The notes below the pieces were generated by a model. It had not been told where the DNA came from. It saw nothing but the letters and a program-made list of their open reading frames with translations, and searched no databases. Both the position numbers and the translations under genes were made by a program. Source: Bacteroidetes bacterium UBA2364 (lineage in GTDB: Bacteria; Bacteroidota; Rhodothermia; Rhodothermales; UBA2364). From it: a stretch of 64,000 nucleotides of DNA. Below are positions 1 to 8,455 of the stretch, in pieces (the first letter of the stretch is position 1; the number at the start of each line of letters is the position of its first letter). The stretch lies in the NCBI GenBank assembly GCA_002344075.1, contig DDTM01000068.1, forward strand, positions 55,509 to 119,508, read 5' to 3'.

Positions 1-1
1 G

Positions 2-490
2 TTGACAAGAAGAATTTTTTTCCTGTTGGTGTTTTTTGCTTTTGGGGCCTCTGTTAGCACTGCCCAACAAACAAAGTTGTATTCCAACGCCCGGTTTAAC
101 TACAGTATCAAATACCCCGCTGCCATGATTGCCGACCCTGCCCCGACGAATGGAGACGGGCAATCTTATCGCTCGGCAGATGGTTTGGCAGAATACACAA
201 CTTGGGGGAGTGTGGTCATTCGCACAGATACGGTGATGCAGGAACAACTTTTTATGGCATCCGAAGGTCGTAGGGTAACCTTAAAACGGGTAAAACCGAA
301 TTTTATCGTGGTTTCCGGTTATCAGGATGATGGGCGGATTTTTTACCGCAAAACGATTTTGGTAAAAGCCAATACGGTTCCCGGAATGACGTATGACTAC
401 ATAAAAAGCTTTGAAATCGTTTACCCTGCCAATCAACGCAATCCCTACGATAAGATTGTGACAGAAATTGCACATGCTTTTGTAAAATAA
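2..490 (+). CDS. Secreted protein of unknown function
   Basis: I do not recognise a family. The product is about 162 residues with a clear N-terminal signal peptide: basic MTRR, a hydrophobic stretch, then a likely cleavage after STAQ near residue 21. The mature part opens with a short motif, FNYSIKYP, common in small exported PsbP-like or lipoprotein-type proteins of Bacteroidota, and has no cysteines or catalytic signature that I can name. The start is uncertain: TTG at base 2 gives a complete signal peptide, but the window begins there, so an upstream start cannot be excluded. The gene ends before a shared bidirectional terminator and converges on the helicase gene. Confidence 0.6.
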   Translation: MTRRIFFLLVFFAFGASVSTAQQTKLYSNARFNYSIKYPAAMIADPAPTNGDGQSYRSADGLAEYTTWGSVVIRTDTVMQEQLFMASEGRRVTLKRVKPNFIVVSGYQDDGRIFYRKTILVKANTVPGMTYDYIKSFEIVYPANQRNPYDKIVTEIAHAFVK

Positions 491-510
491 AAACTTGTGC
501 CTCAAAAGGA

Positions 511-541
511 AAGCCTCCGCTTAAGTGTGGGGGCTTTTTTA
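511..541. terminator. Bidirectional rho-independent terminator
   Basis: A GC-rich hairpin (AAGCCTCCGC, loop TTAA, then GTGTGGGGGCTT) is followed by a run of T on the plus strand; the minus strand has a shorter T run. It lies between two convergent genes, and the stop codon of the minus-strand helicase overlaps its T tract, so it probably serves both. Confidence 0.75.
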
Positions 542-1975
542 TATAGAGGTGGGTAGTTCTGACGCCATTTTTTGGACGGTAGCGAGGGGTAGCCGTAGGC
601 GATTCGAGACCAGATAGGCAGAATTGCCTTGAAGAAGTTGATTTTTTGCTTCTTTGAATCGCTCAAGGTAGTCCTGATAAATCTGATTACCGGGTTGAAA
701 AGCATGGGTGGCTTCATACACAATAGGGTCAAACAGGACATCGGACGAACGAATGGGCCTTGTTAGGAGTATGCCTTCAAAGGTGCGGCAGCGACTTAAG
801 GCCACATAGGTCTGACCATGCGTAAATGCACCACGGTCTAAGTCTATCGCTACTTTGTCAAATGTTTGTCCCTGACTTTTGTGGATTGTAATGGCATAAG
901 CCAATTTTAAGGGATATTGTGTAAACGTACCGACGGTTTCGGACACGATCTTATTCTCTTCCGCATCGAAGTAATACCGCATATTTTCCCACTTCTCTGG
1001 GCTTACTTCGACTTGGTCGCCGTCGTCGGTTTCGATACGGATAATTTCCCCGTGCAGATATTCTACGGTTCCAAGTGTTCCATTGACAAACAGCCCATCT
1101 GGATCGTTTCTCAAAAACATGACTCTGGCCCCTACTTTTAGGGTTAATTCAGATTCTGTTGGGAAATCGCGTTCGTTAAAATCTCCGTCGGTATGGGCTA
1201 CATAGGTAAAAGGGGGGCCGCCAAGGGACTTTAATCGCTCCTCATTGATCCGCCTTGCTTTATCATTTACCGTAGTAAGAACCAGATAATCATCTGGTGG
1301 TTTTTTAATAATCACCCGCTCGTTTAGCCGTCCAAGCCCCCATTCGCTTAATCGGTCTTCTCTAACCTGATTTAAGAGTTCCAAGAATGCCTCTTCTTTT
1401 TGGCGGTGAACCGTCGTGAGTTCAATTTGAATCGGTTTCACCTCTTGAAAAACTTTTGCACTAAAGAAATATGGCGAACTATAGTGGGCCTGCATCAAAG
1501 ACTCTTCTGCACGACTTACAACCGGCGGCAACTGGAATAAATCGCCAAAGAACACCACTTGTACACCTCCAAAGAGTAAATCATTTTTTCGGTTTATCTG
1601 TAGCGCTTTGTGGATACCATCCATCAGATCGGCGCGAACCATCGAGACCTCATCAATGACTAAGGTGTCAATTTTCCGGATAACCTGATTTCCCCATATT
1701 CGTTTGATGGCATCATCCGTAATCATTCGAGACGGAAGGCGAAAAAACGAATGGATGGTTTGCCCATTCACATTAATTGCTGCAAGACCTGTCGGTGCCA
1801 AAATGGCAATCCGTTTGGCGGTGGATTTGCGGAAATATTGGAGGAGGGTAGATTTGCCGGTTCCGGCGCGTCCGGTTATAAAAACAGGCTCCTTGGTGTG
1901 TTCCATAAGCCAGAGAGCAAAACGCGCCCTGCGGTCCCAAACTAATTCATTGGATGCGGAAGATTCGGACTTCAC
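539..1975 (-). CDS. PIF1-like ATP-dependent DNA helicase
   Basis: A superfamily 1 helicase of the PIF1/RecD2-like type (478 residues), expected to unwind DNA 5' to 3' in replication or repair. Walker A is GRAGTGKST at residues 35-43, followed by the PIF1 signature LAPTGLAAINVNGQTIHSFF; Walker B is VIDEVSM near residue 107, then FGDLFQLPPV (motif III) and, near the C-terminus, AITIHKSQGQTF and VALSRCR (motifs V and VI). All core motifs are present, so it should be active. The last 60 residues form a short helical tail without a recognised domain. The gene stands alone, converging on the upstream secreted-protein gene and separated from the sucrose cassette by about 70 bp. Confidence 0.9.
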   Translation of the reverse strand: MKSESSASNELVWDRRARFALWLMEHTKEPVFITGRAGTGKSTLLQYFRKSTAKRIAILAPTGLAAINVNGQTIHSFFRLPSRMITDDAIKRIWGNQVIRKIDTLVIDEVSMVRADLMDGIHKALQINRKNDLLFGGVQVVFFGDLFQLPPVVSRAEESLMQAHYSSPYFFSAKVFQEVKPIQIELTTVHRQKEEAFLELLNQVREDRLSEWGLGRLNERVIIKKPPDDYLVLTTVNDKARRINEERLKSLGGPPFTYVAHTDGDFNERDFPTESELTLKVGARVMFLRNDPDGLFVNGTLGTVEYLHGEIIRIETDDGDQVEVSPEKWENMRYYFDAEENKIVSETVGTFTQYPLKLAYAITIHKSQGQTFDKVAIDLDRGAFTHGQTYVALSRCRTFEGILLTRPIRSSDVLFDPIVYEATHAFQPGNQIYQDYLERFKEAKNQLLQGNSAYLVSNRLRLPLATVQKMASELPTSI

Positions 1976-2044
1976 AAATGAGTGGTTTTGTTAAAGGCAA
2001 TTATTTCCCAAAAATAGGGGAAACGGTGTGGTAACCCAAGTTAA

Positions 2045-4273
2045 TTAGGCAACAAATCCAGCCAACCGATGAAATAATTCCGGCCCCCATTGTATGATTT
2101 GGTTATCTTTTACCCTAACCCATCGGAAACAAAAGGCTTCTCCCACAGGCACACTGATCTCGGTATGCCACCATGGGTAATGCTGGGCGTTACACCGTTT
2201 TGCATGTGTAAGTTCCCAATTTCCTAACGCACCGTTTGAGCCTGCGATCATCACCTCCTCGCCATAAGCCGTCTCAACATGTACTGCTATCGGCATTTTA
2301 ACATAATCTACGGCCTCAAAGTTGGATTCTGCTTGCAACCAATACACATCATGCGGACCAATAACGAGGTGTCCAGCCCCAAAATGAAAAGCAGTTCCGG
2401 TGATCACATCGGTACAAGTGCCGTCACGCCAGATTTCCGGAAGCCGGTTGAGGGGCAGTATTTGGGTGTGTTGGCTAAAATTGGCAACCAAGAGACATGG
2501 GTTGTTCCCGTGGTCTTGGCGCTCGCATAGAAAAAGGGTGTCATTTTGGACAAAGACTAAGTTTTCCGGCGTATGGCCATTTATCGCAGGAATGGCCTTC
2601 CGGGCTTCAATTAGTGAGCGATGGATGTTAAAGAGACGAGCCTCAACCGTTCCCTGTCGTTTTCGTAGCCCTGCTTTGGTCCAGTTCATTGGTGGGCGGT
2701 GAATCCAACGGTTATCGGACGACTTAAGCGGATCGGTGAGATACGTGAAATCATTCAACTGCCCTATTTCGTCTCCAGAGTAGAGTAAAGGGATCCCTTT
2801 CATAAAAAAGGTCACGCCGTTCAGTAGTCGGATTCGTCGGATTGCAGCACTTATTTTATTAGGATCAGCCTCAATTTGTGCTTTTTGAAGACCTGAAAGT
2901 GCGGCAGTTGTTCCTGAAATACGTGCTTCTCCTGAATGCCGATCGCGTTGAAAGGCATAGCCTTCTGCATAGCTATGAGGCAGCATTCCCGCATAAAAAT
3001 CGGTACAGAAGTTTCGGGTATTGCGTCCGTTTTGGTGGACTGCGGCGGCATTTTCGTCAGAGATCCCCCAGCCGATGTCGTCGTGGCAGCGAATGTAGTT
3101 CAGCCAAGTTGCTGTTTCCGGTAAGTTCGGGAGGCCAGATAGGGTCGTGTACAATAATTGGGTGTTTTCACATGCCAGTGCGTGCCACAAGTGGTTCATC
3201 AAGGTGGCATTATACCCCATTTCGCAAGCCTTTCCTTCAAACCCCTCGCTTCCCAAATACTTGATGATTTCTTCCGGTGCAACAATTGCTTCGGACTTAA
3301 AAAGTACGCCGGGAGCAGCCATGCGGACAAGGGCCTTAAAAGCAGCCAGTAAGTGTATGACTTCGGGTTGGTTTTGGGAATTGGTCCCCATTTTTTTCCA
3401 AAGAAAAGGCACTGCATCCAAGCGCAATATGTCCACTCCTTGATTGACGAGAAAGAAGATTTCGTCCAACATGGCTTCAAAAACATCGGGATTTTCGTAG
3501 TTAAGGTCCCATTGATATTCATTGAAGGTGGTCCAAACCCATTTTCTGGGTTGTTCTTCCCATGTAAAGTTACCGGGTGCAAAATCGGGGAATACTTCCG
3601 GAAGTGTTTTTTCGTAGGCATCCGGTTGCCTACGGTCCGAGAACATACGATAGAAATTTTGATAATAGGCTTCGCCCGAAATGGCTCGTTGTGCCCATTC
3701 ATGTTCTTTTGCCGTATGGTTCATGACAAAATCTATGACCAAAACCATGCCTCGGTTCCGGAGTTTATCAGCGAGTTGGCGAAGATCTTTCATGCTCCCC
3801 AGACGTGGATCAACCTGTCGGTAGTCGGCAACGGCATAGCCTCCGTCGTTTGCTCCTTCTCTTGGTTTTAGAAGGGGCATTAGATGGAGGTAGGTGACGC
3901 CCAATTCTTCAAGATAACCCAGCCGCTCTGCGAGGCCCTGAAGGTCTCCGGCAAACAGATCTACATATAACATCATCCCAATCAAGCCATTTTCGGTAAA
4001 CCAATTTGGGTGCTGTACCCGTAGTTGGTCCTGCTGGCGAAGTGCATCGGGACGTTGTTCGTAGGCTTCCTGAACCCGTTTCAAAAGGGCATCAATTCGT
4101 TCTTGTCCTACAGTGGGGTACAAGATTCGATACGAAGTAAAAAAGTCGGAATAATACGTTTGGATGCGTTCTTGCAAATCCGGCGGAAAAATTACCGGTT
4201 CCATTACATCTATTGGGGGCATGTCGGGGCACTTGAGGGTTAAAACAGTACTAATGATTGGATTATGGGTCAA
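2045..4273 (-). CDS. Amylosucrase-like GH13 enzyme with C-terminal starch-binding domain
   Basis: A GH13 subfamily 4 type enzyme of 742 residues, probably an amylosucrase that converts sucrose into alpha-1,4-glucan plus fructose, or a sucrose hydrolase. The nucleophile is Asp286 in ILRLDAVPF, the acid/base Glu328 in FKSEAIV, and the third carboxylate lies in RCHDDIGWG near 398; the first two numbers coincide with those of Neisseria amylosucrase. The FKSEAIV...GYN pattern is typical of amylosucrases rather than of trehalose synthases. After the barrel and a beta domain, residues about 650-742 look like a CBM20 starch-binding module (motif AGSNGALGNWE), which classical amylosucrases lack. No signal peptide is seen, so it is probably cytoplasmic. 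It overlaps the fructokinase gene by 11 bp, which fits use of the released fructose. Confidence 0.85.
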   Translation of the reverse strand: MTHNPIISTVLTLKCPDMPPIDVMEPVIFPPDLQERIQTYYSDFFTSYRILYPTVGQERIDALLKRVQEAYEQRPDALRQQDQLRVQHPNWFTENGLIGMMLYVDLFAGDLQGLAERLGYLEELGVTYLHLMPLLKPREGANDGGYAVADYRQVDPRLGSMKDLRQLADKLRNRGMVLVIDFVMNHTAKEHEWAQRAISGEAYYQNFYRMFSDRRQPDAYEKTLPEVFPDFAPGNFTWEEQPRKWVWTTFNEYQWDLNYENPDVFEAMLDEIFFLVNQGVDILRLDAVPFLWKKMGTNSQNQPEVIHLLAAFKALVRMAAPGVLFKSEAIVAPEEIIKYLGSEGFEGKACEMGYNATLMNHLWHALACENTQLLYTTLSGLPNLPETATWLNYIRCHDDIGWGISDENAAAVHQNGRNTRNFCTDFYAGMLPHSYAEGYAFQRDRHSGEARISGTTAALSGLQKAQIEADPNKISAAIRRIRLLNGVTFFMKGIPLLYSGDEIGQLNDFTYLTDPLKSSDNRWIHRPPMNWTKAGLRKRQGTVEARLFNIHRSLIEARKAIPAINGHTPENLVFVQNDTLFLCERQDHGNNPCLLVANFSQHTQILPLNRLPEIWRDGTCTDVITGTAFHFGAGHLVIGPHDVYWLQAESNFEAVDYVKMPIAVHVETAYGEEVMIAGSNGALGNWELTHAKRCNAQHYPWWHTEISVPVGEAFCFRWVRVKDNQIIQWGPELFHRLAGFVA

Positions 4274-5123
4274 AAACAGGCATTGCGCCTTTGAATGTAA
4301 CGACCTTAGCGGCGTATCGGTTGGCGAACTGGAGTGCTGTTTCTGGGGTGTCCTTCCGAAGCAAGGCGGTGGTTAGGGCTGCCAAAAAGGCATCGCCAAC
4401 CCCGACGGCATCCCCTTGTGTGGCATCCACCGTTTCACCACGAACCCGCCACCGTTCTTGCGGCGAAATCAGTTCGGCGCCATCTTTACCATGTGTCTGA
4501 CAAATCCATCGAATATCAAATTCTCGAAACAACCACGCATACGGATCTTCAAGGTCGAATAAACGGCAAATGGCTGCTTTCTCATCTACATTTAGCTTGA
4601 CGACGTCGGTCAATGGGAAAGAGATTTCCAATACTTCTTTCCCGAAAAATGGTGGACGCATATTGATATCCATGACACGCAGGCTTTTGGTAGGCATTTC
4701 GGAGAGGAAACGCCGAATCGTATGTGCCGAGTCAGGGGTTCGTTGGGCTAAAGTCGCGAAGCAAACAGCATCGGTGTTTTGGGCCAAGGTCTGCCACTCA
4801 GTGGTAAATGCCAAATAATCCCATGCCACGTCCGACGTAATGGTATAATAAGGTTCTTCTCCTATAAAATGAATGGCAACGGTTCCGGTAGGGTGGGTCG
4901 TATCCGTTTGGATATAACTGGTGTTTAGCCCTTTTCCGGCGAGCCATTCGGTTAAGGCTGTTCCTCTTTCATCGCTCCCTACTCGGCTGGTAATGATACC
5001 GCGATTCCCCAGCTGCTGTGCGTGGAACGCAACATTTGCAGGTGCACCTCCGGGACGTATGCCATCCGGAAATACATCCCAAAGCACCTCCCCCAAGCCA
5101 ACGATGGTCATGTGATTGTTCAT
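4263..5123 (-). CDS. PfkB-family fructokinase
   Basis: A 286-residue ribokinase-family sugar kinase, most likely a fructokinase that phosphorylates the fructose released from sucrose. The N-terminal signature GGAPANVAFHAQQLG (about residues 25-39) and the C-terminal ATP/anion-hole motif DAVGVGDAFLAAL with the catalytic Asp are intact. The length is slightly short for the family (about 300) but no domain is missing. It sits between the amylosucrase-like gene (11-bp overlap) and the transporter gene (11-bp gap), so the three are probably co-transcribed from the transporter side. Substrate is inferred from context; another ketose or a nucleoside cannot be excluded from sequence. Confidence 0.87.
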   Translation of the reverse strand: MNNHMTIVGLGEVLWDVFPDGIRPGGAPANVAFHAQQLGNRGIITSRVGSDERGTALTEWLAGKGLNTSYIQTDTTHPTGTVAIHFIGEEPYYTITSDVAWDYLAFTTEWQTLAQNTDAVCFATLAQRTPDSAHTIRRFLSEMPTKSLRVMDINMRPPFFGKEVLEISFPLTDVVKLNVDEKAAICRLFDLEDPYAWLFREFDIRWICQTHGKDGAELISPQERWRVRGETVDATQGDAVGVGDAFLAALTTALLRKDTPETALQFANRYAAKVVTFKGAMPVFDP

Positions 5124-5134
5124 GTCCTTTTAGG

Positions 5135-6454
5135 TTATTCACTTTGCTGTGGCTGATTCTCGTTGACAAAGAAACTGGAGACGCCTGCAAGAATCAGGCA
5201 GAAGCCCGCCAATACCAAGGCATTCCGGGGGTCGGAACCTAATAATGTTTTGTATAGAAAGGGAATCGTAATCATGTTGATAATTTGGGGCACCACAATA
5301 AATCCGTTGAAGATCCCCATATAGACGCCCATGCGTTTGGGTGAAACACTGTCCGAAAGCAACACATAAGGCATGGACAAAATAGATCCCCATGCCAAAC
5401 CAACCAAAATCATGCCATAAAGGAAGACGTATTTGTCGTTGCCAAGTAACATAGAGAAAAATCCAATCCCTCCAATGGTAAGAAAAAGGGCATGTGTTCC
5501 CCGTCGGGTGATTTTTTTGGCGATGGCTGGCAGGAAAAATGAGATCATAAAACAAGAGACATTAAAGGCGGCAAATGTAATGCCGCCCCACGCATTCCCC
5601 TCTTCAAATCCGGGCATATTGGCTTCCGGAGCATTAAAAGCATGTCGGGCGATGGCGAGGCTCAGGTATTGCCACATGAGCGGCAGGCCAAACCAAGTGA
5701 AGAACTTTACCCACCAGAGTTGTTTCATGGTGGTAGGCATCTCACGTAAGGCGTCCCATATTTCTGTAAATACGTGCAAGACTCCTTTTTCGGCATTTTC
5801 TCGCCGAAATGCTTCTAAGTCTTCCGGTGGATATTCTTTGGTGGTATAGACCGTCCAGAGTACAGAGGCCAGAATAGCAAACGCGCCGATATAAAACGAA
5901 TATTTAACCATGTCCGGAATATGATTGGCGCCTGCATCGGCCACCATAACCAAACCGAAAATCCCAAGAAGGGCTGGCATCAAATTCGCCAAGGTTTGTC
6001 CAAACCCAACAAAGAAACTTTGCATCGAAAAACCGAGGGTGCGTTGTTCAGAATTTAGACGATCTCCGATAAATGCGCGGAACGGTTCCATACCGATGTT
6101 CAGGCCTGCATCGAGAATCCACATTAAGCTTGCCGCCATCCACAAGGAAGAGGAGTTTGGCATTAAGATCAGAGCGATACTGGTAATAACCGCCCCTATC
6201 AAGAAGTAAGGTTTCCGCCGTCCCCAGCGGTTAGACCAAGTTCGGTCGCTCATCGCCCCTATCAAAGGCTGAATAAGCAAGCCCGTGACAGGTCCAGCAA
6301 GCCAAAGGGCCGGGATAGCGGCCTCGTCGGCACCCAGATAACGGTATATGGGGCTCATATTGGCTTGTTGGAGTCCAAAACCATATTGGATGCCCAAAAA
6401 GCCGAAGCTCATGTTCCAAATTTGCCAGAAGGACTGACGAGGAGGGTTTTTCAT
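5135..6454 (-). CDS. MFS sugar transporter, SLC45/GPH-like (probably sucrose or maltose)
   Basis: A 12-helix major facilitator protein (439 residues) in the inner membrane. The N-terminus has the GFxGIQYGFGLQQANMSPIY pattern and an SDRTWSNRWGRRKPY loop between helices 2 and 3, typical of bacterial relatives of plant sucrose and animal SLC45 transporters. It is the first gene of the sucrose cassette, so sucrose (or maltose) import by proton symport is the likely role. Two LacI-type palindromes lie 20-70 bp upstream. No LacI family regulator gene is in the window. Confidence 0.87.
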   Translation of the reverse strand: MKNPPRQSFWQIWNMSFGFLGIQYGFGLQQANMSPIYRYLGADEAAIPALWLAGPVTGLLIQPLIGAMSDRTWSNRWGRRKPYFLIGAVITSIALILMPNSSSLWMAASLMWILDAGLNIGMEPFRAFIGDRLNSEQRTLGFSMQSFFVGFGQTLANLMPALLGIFGLVMVADAGANHIPDMVKYSFYIGAFAILASVLWTVYTTKEYPPEDLEAFRRENAEKGVLHVFTEIWDALREMPTTMKQLWWVKFFTWFGLPLMWQYLSLAIARHAFNAPEANMPGFEEGNAWGGITFAAFNVSCFMISFFLPAIAKKITRRGTHALFLTIGGIGFFSMLLGNDKYVFLYGMILVGLAWGSILSMPYVLLSDSVSPKRMGVYMGIFNGFIVVPQIINMITIPFLYKTLLGSDPRNALVLAGFCLILAGVSSFFVNENQPQQSE

Positions 6455-6473
6455 ATCTTGCAGGAGTTTGTGT

Positions 6474-6524
6474 TGAAGCGTTTACCTATCGCCACAGGCA
6501 AAAAATATTCTGTAAACGTTTTCA
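6474..6524. promoter_or_regulatory. Pair of LacI/GalR-type operator palindromes
   Basis: TGTAAACGTTTTCA at 6511-6524 and TGAAGCGTTTACC at 6474-6486 both carry the central CG and the AAACG/CGTTT half-sites of LacI-family operators. They are 20-70 bp upstream of the transporter start, in the right place to repress or activate the sucrose cassette. Assignment rests on motif and position only. Confidence 0.6.
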
Positions 6525-6772
6525 GGTGAACGGGTAAAGTACGGTGATACTGAAAGCAGTGTCAAACGGAGGGGGCAATCCGGAAGGGCTTACAAAATGT
6601 GAATTTTAAGTTTTGGATATTTATACACATAGTGTTTGAAGTGTATAGCAGTTGCGGCAGACGAAAGATGACTCAATTTTTGCGCGGATAAAGATAAGAC
6701 GGTGTAGAGGGGCGAAGTATAGATGCGGGGGGCTTTACAGAAACAACTACGCTAAGGTGCGCCTAATTGATG
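6525..6772. other. Intergenic stretch without recognisable gene
   Basis: Between the sucrose promoter and the first repeat I see no open frame with coding character, no RNA gene and no clear hairpin. Together with the two repeats that follow, it forms a 700-bp gene-free boundary between the sucrose cassette and the CRISPR locus. Confidence 0.5.
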
Positions 6773-6879
6773 AGGGTGCATTTCAAAAATGCCAATAGAC
6801 ATTACGACGCACTTGGATTCGGTGAAATCTTTACTTACCGCTGAGAAAAACTCCGTACGAGCGAAATCATAATAGAACC
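6773..6879. repeat. MITE-like dispersed repeat, copy A (right end lost)
   Basis: This copy begins with the terminal motif GGGTGCATTTCAAAAATGCC and continues with the family core, including GAGAAAAACTCCGTACGAGCG and CATAATAGAACC. Related copies lie at 29756-29850 and 49716-49903; only the last has both terminal inverted repeats. Copy A is intergenic and stops about 80 bp before the direct repeat that borders the CRISPR locus. Confidence 0.7.
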
Positions 6880-6961
6880 TTGGCCCATCATAGCGGCGGA
6901 TGGTTTTAGCCACCTTGCTTTAAGTTTTTCTAAAGATTTTCGATCATATTTAGGTGGGGGA

Positions 6962-7160
6962 TGCTGGGGCTGTTTTGGCTTCTTAGGATCCGTCTGATGC
7001 GTTTTGATCGGTACTCAAATTCTTTTAAAATAGAAGTTCTTTTGCCTTCTGAAAGCCTTTGACTGTTTTCCATGATCCGATGACTTTGTTTTATTTCCTA
7101 ACGCTTTTTTTCGCTCAAATTGACTTCTGATTTTCTATTCATAAAGTTCTTTTTTTACGG
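6962..7160. repeat. Left direct repeat bordering the type III-D locus
   Basis: Bases 6962-7111 are identical to 22164-22313; beyond that, homology continues with a few substitutions and a small indel to about 7160. The two copies are in the same orientation, 15.2 kb apart, and enclose every CRISPR-associated gene in the window. Neither strand encodes a protein I recognise; the longest shared minus-strand frame is about 40 codons. It could be a remnant of the element that brought the locus in, or a substrate for excision by recombination. Confidence 0.85.
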
Positions 7161-7173
7161 GCAGAATTTCCGC

Positions 7174-7530
7174 TTAAAAAGCATAAGGGCGAAACTGCTT
7201 AAACCGAAAAACTACCAACTTCCGACCATCCGGATACGTTTCCACCAGACGCTCCGAAGTGGAAGCCACCACCGGAATCCCTCGTTCTTGCAGTCGGAAA
7301 ACCAAACCAAACGTAAAGGTCATTTCGCCCATCACATGAACGGCTGCACAGGCCTTAGCCTGAATGGCACCCGCCACCTCATTACACAACGCCAATACTT
7401 GTTCCGAAGACCACTCCGGCGGGATATTCGGAAATGCCATGTCTTCCACAGCACCATAACACCGTTCGGCTTCTGCCACTTGCTCGGCGCTCCACGACGC
7501 CACAGGATGATTGGATAGGTTAATGAGCAT
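7174..7530 (-). CDS. Small CRISPR-associated protein, 'INLSNHP' type (candidate ring nuclease or cOA-linked factor)
   Basis: An intact 118-residue protein, last in the III-D operon, 10 bp after a Card1-like gene. It opens with MLINLSNHP, has FPNIPPEWS in the middle, a strongly patterned HVMGEMTFTFGLVFRLQ block near residues 68-84, and VASTSERLVE followed by FRFKQFRPY at the end. The alternating strands and helices fit a small Rossmann-like, CARF-sized fold. I recall similar proteins beside type III systems but cannot assign a validated name: the pattern does not match Csx16 or Csx3 and only loosely resembles the Csx15/Csx20 group of small putative ring nucleases. Degradation or sensing of cyclic oligoadenylate is an inference from size and position. 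Confidence 0.7.
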   Translation of the reverse strand: MLINLSNHPVASWSAEQVAEAERCYGAVEDMAFPNIPPEWSSEQVLALCNEVAGAIQAKACAAVHVMGEMTFTFGLVFRLQERGIPVVASTSERLVETYPDGRKLVVFRFKQFRPYAF

Positions 7531-7540
7531 AATACCTTTA

Positions 7541-8455
7541 TCATTCTTGGGGGGTGAGTAATCCGGTTATGGCTTCAATGAGTTGCTTTTGATCTTTCGG
7601 ACTGATTTTTTTAGACGTTCTAAAACTTAACAACTCAATGATTTCGATTTTCCGTTCCTTTGCCAAGGCATGAATATCTGAAGATAGTTTGGTTGAGCTG
7701 ACCAATATTTTAGCGGTATAAATCCCTAAGTATTCTCGCCCGCCAATGGTGTTCAGTTGATCAATACCTTTTTTGGGTTCGTCGAGAGGATGTTTGTCTT
7801 TAATTTCAATCACCGCAACCTGATTTTTGATGCGTACCATCAGGTCTATATCAATCTGGCTACCCGCACCTTTAGGCTTGATGCCTGCCCGTTGTTCATC
7901 CACATGCTCGTTTAAAGCGTCGTATATGGCGTTTTCAAAACGTCCTCCCTCTGCTTTACTAAATCCAACGGTGCTATACCCCGGAAGAAATGCGTTTAGG
8001 TAATCGTCAATGCAGATTAGTTCGGGGAGTTCTACCGGGGCACTCAAGTTCGGTAAAGCAAATGGCTTGGGGAATTGGTATTTGTACAAGAACGAACGTT
8101 TACCTTCCGTTTCCAAATACAAGACCGGAGCCGCTTTTTCCTGCGCCAATTGGTATCCGGCTAAAGCCATTGGTTTCGTCCCGCCAGTCAGATTAAACGC
8201 CACCCCTTCGTATGTAGCCAAGAGTGGGCGAAGCTTGTCTGCAATTTCAGCCAAGTTGTATCCATTCTGAATAGGGATCAGCACCGTTTCAATCTGAGTG
8301 TCCGGTTGTGATTTTTGATTAAAAAACTTTTCCAAGTTTAAAGCCTGCTTTTTCGTTCGATTTGTATAAATCAGAACCAAACGCGAAGGTTTTAGGTGTA
8401 ATGCCGGTAAGATATTGGGAATGGGCTGCTCGCCGATAAGAGAAATGAGGGTCAT
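7541..8455 (-). CDS. Card1/Can2-like CARF nuclease (copy 1)
   Basis: A 304-residue ancillary effector of type III CRISPR systems, predicted to be switched on by cyclic oligoadenylate and to cut nucleic acid. The first half is a CARF-like Rossmann domain with the ligand-loop motif FNLTGGTKPMALAGY (about residues 87-101). The second half is a PD-(D/E)xK nuclease: GGRFENAIYDAL from residue 170 gives the helix with the first acidic residue, IDIDLM holds the Asp near 202-204, and VIEIK gives Glu217-x-Lys219. All catalytic positions of the DUF1887/Card1 type are therefore present. Its ATG overlaps the stop codon of the upstream RAMP gene (ATGA), so translation is probably coupled. Confidence 0.85.
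   Translation of the reverse strand: MTLISLIGEQPIPNILPALHLKPSRLVLIYTNRTKKQALNLEKFFNQKSQPDTQIETVLIPIQNGYNLAEIADKLRPLLATYEGVAFNLTGGTKPMALAGYQLAQEKAAPVLYLETEGKRSFLYKYQFPKPFALPNLSAPVELPELICIDDYLNAFLPGYSTVGFSKAEGGRFENAIYDALNEHVDEQRAGIKPKGAGSQIDIDLMVRIKNQVAVIEIKDKHPLDEPKKGIDQLNTIGGREYLGIYTAKILVSSTKLSSDIHALAKERKIEIIELLSFRTSKKISPKDQKQLIEAITGLLTPQE

Noticed and set aside
3353..3871. 172-codon plus-strand frame inside the amylosucrase-like gene
   Set aside because: It lies antisense to a strongly conserved GH13 catalytic region, has no recognisable domain and no start signal; it is a shadow of the real gene.
7120..7518. 132-codon plus-strand frame over the small CRISPR-associated gene
   Set aside because: The minus-strand frame has the conserved motifs and operon context; the plus-strand frame begins inside the direct repeat.
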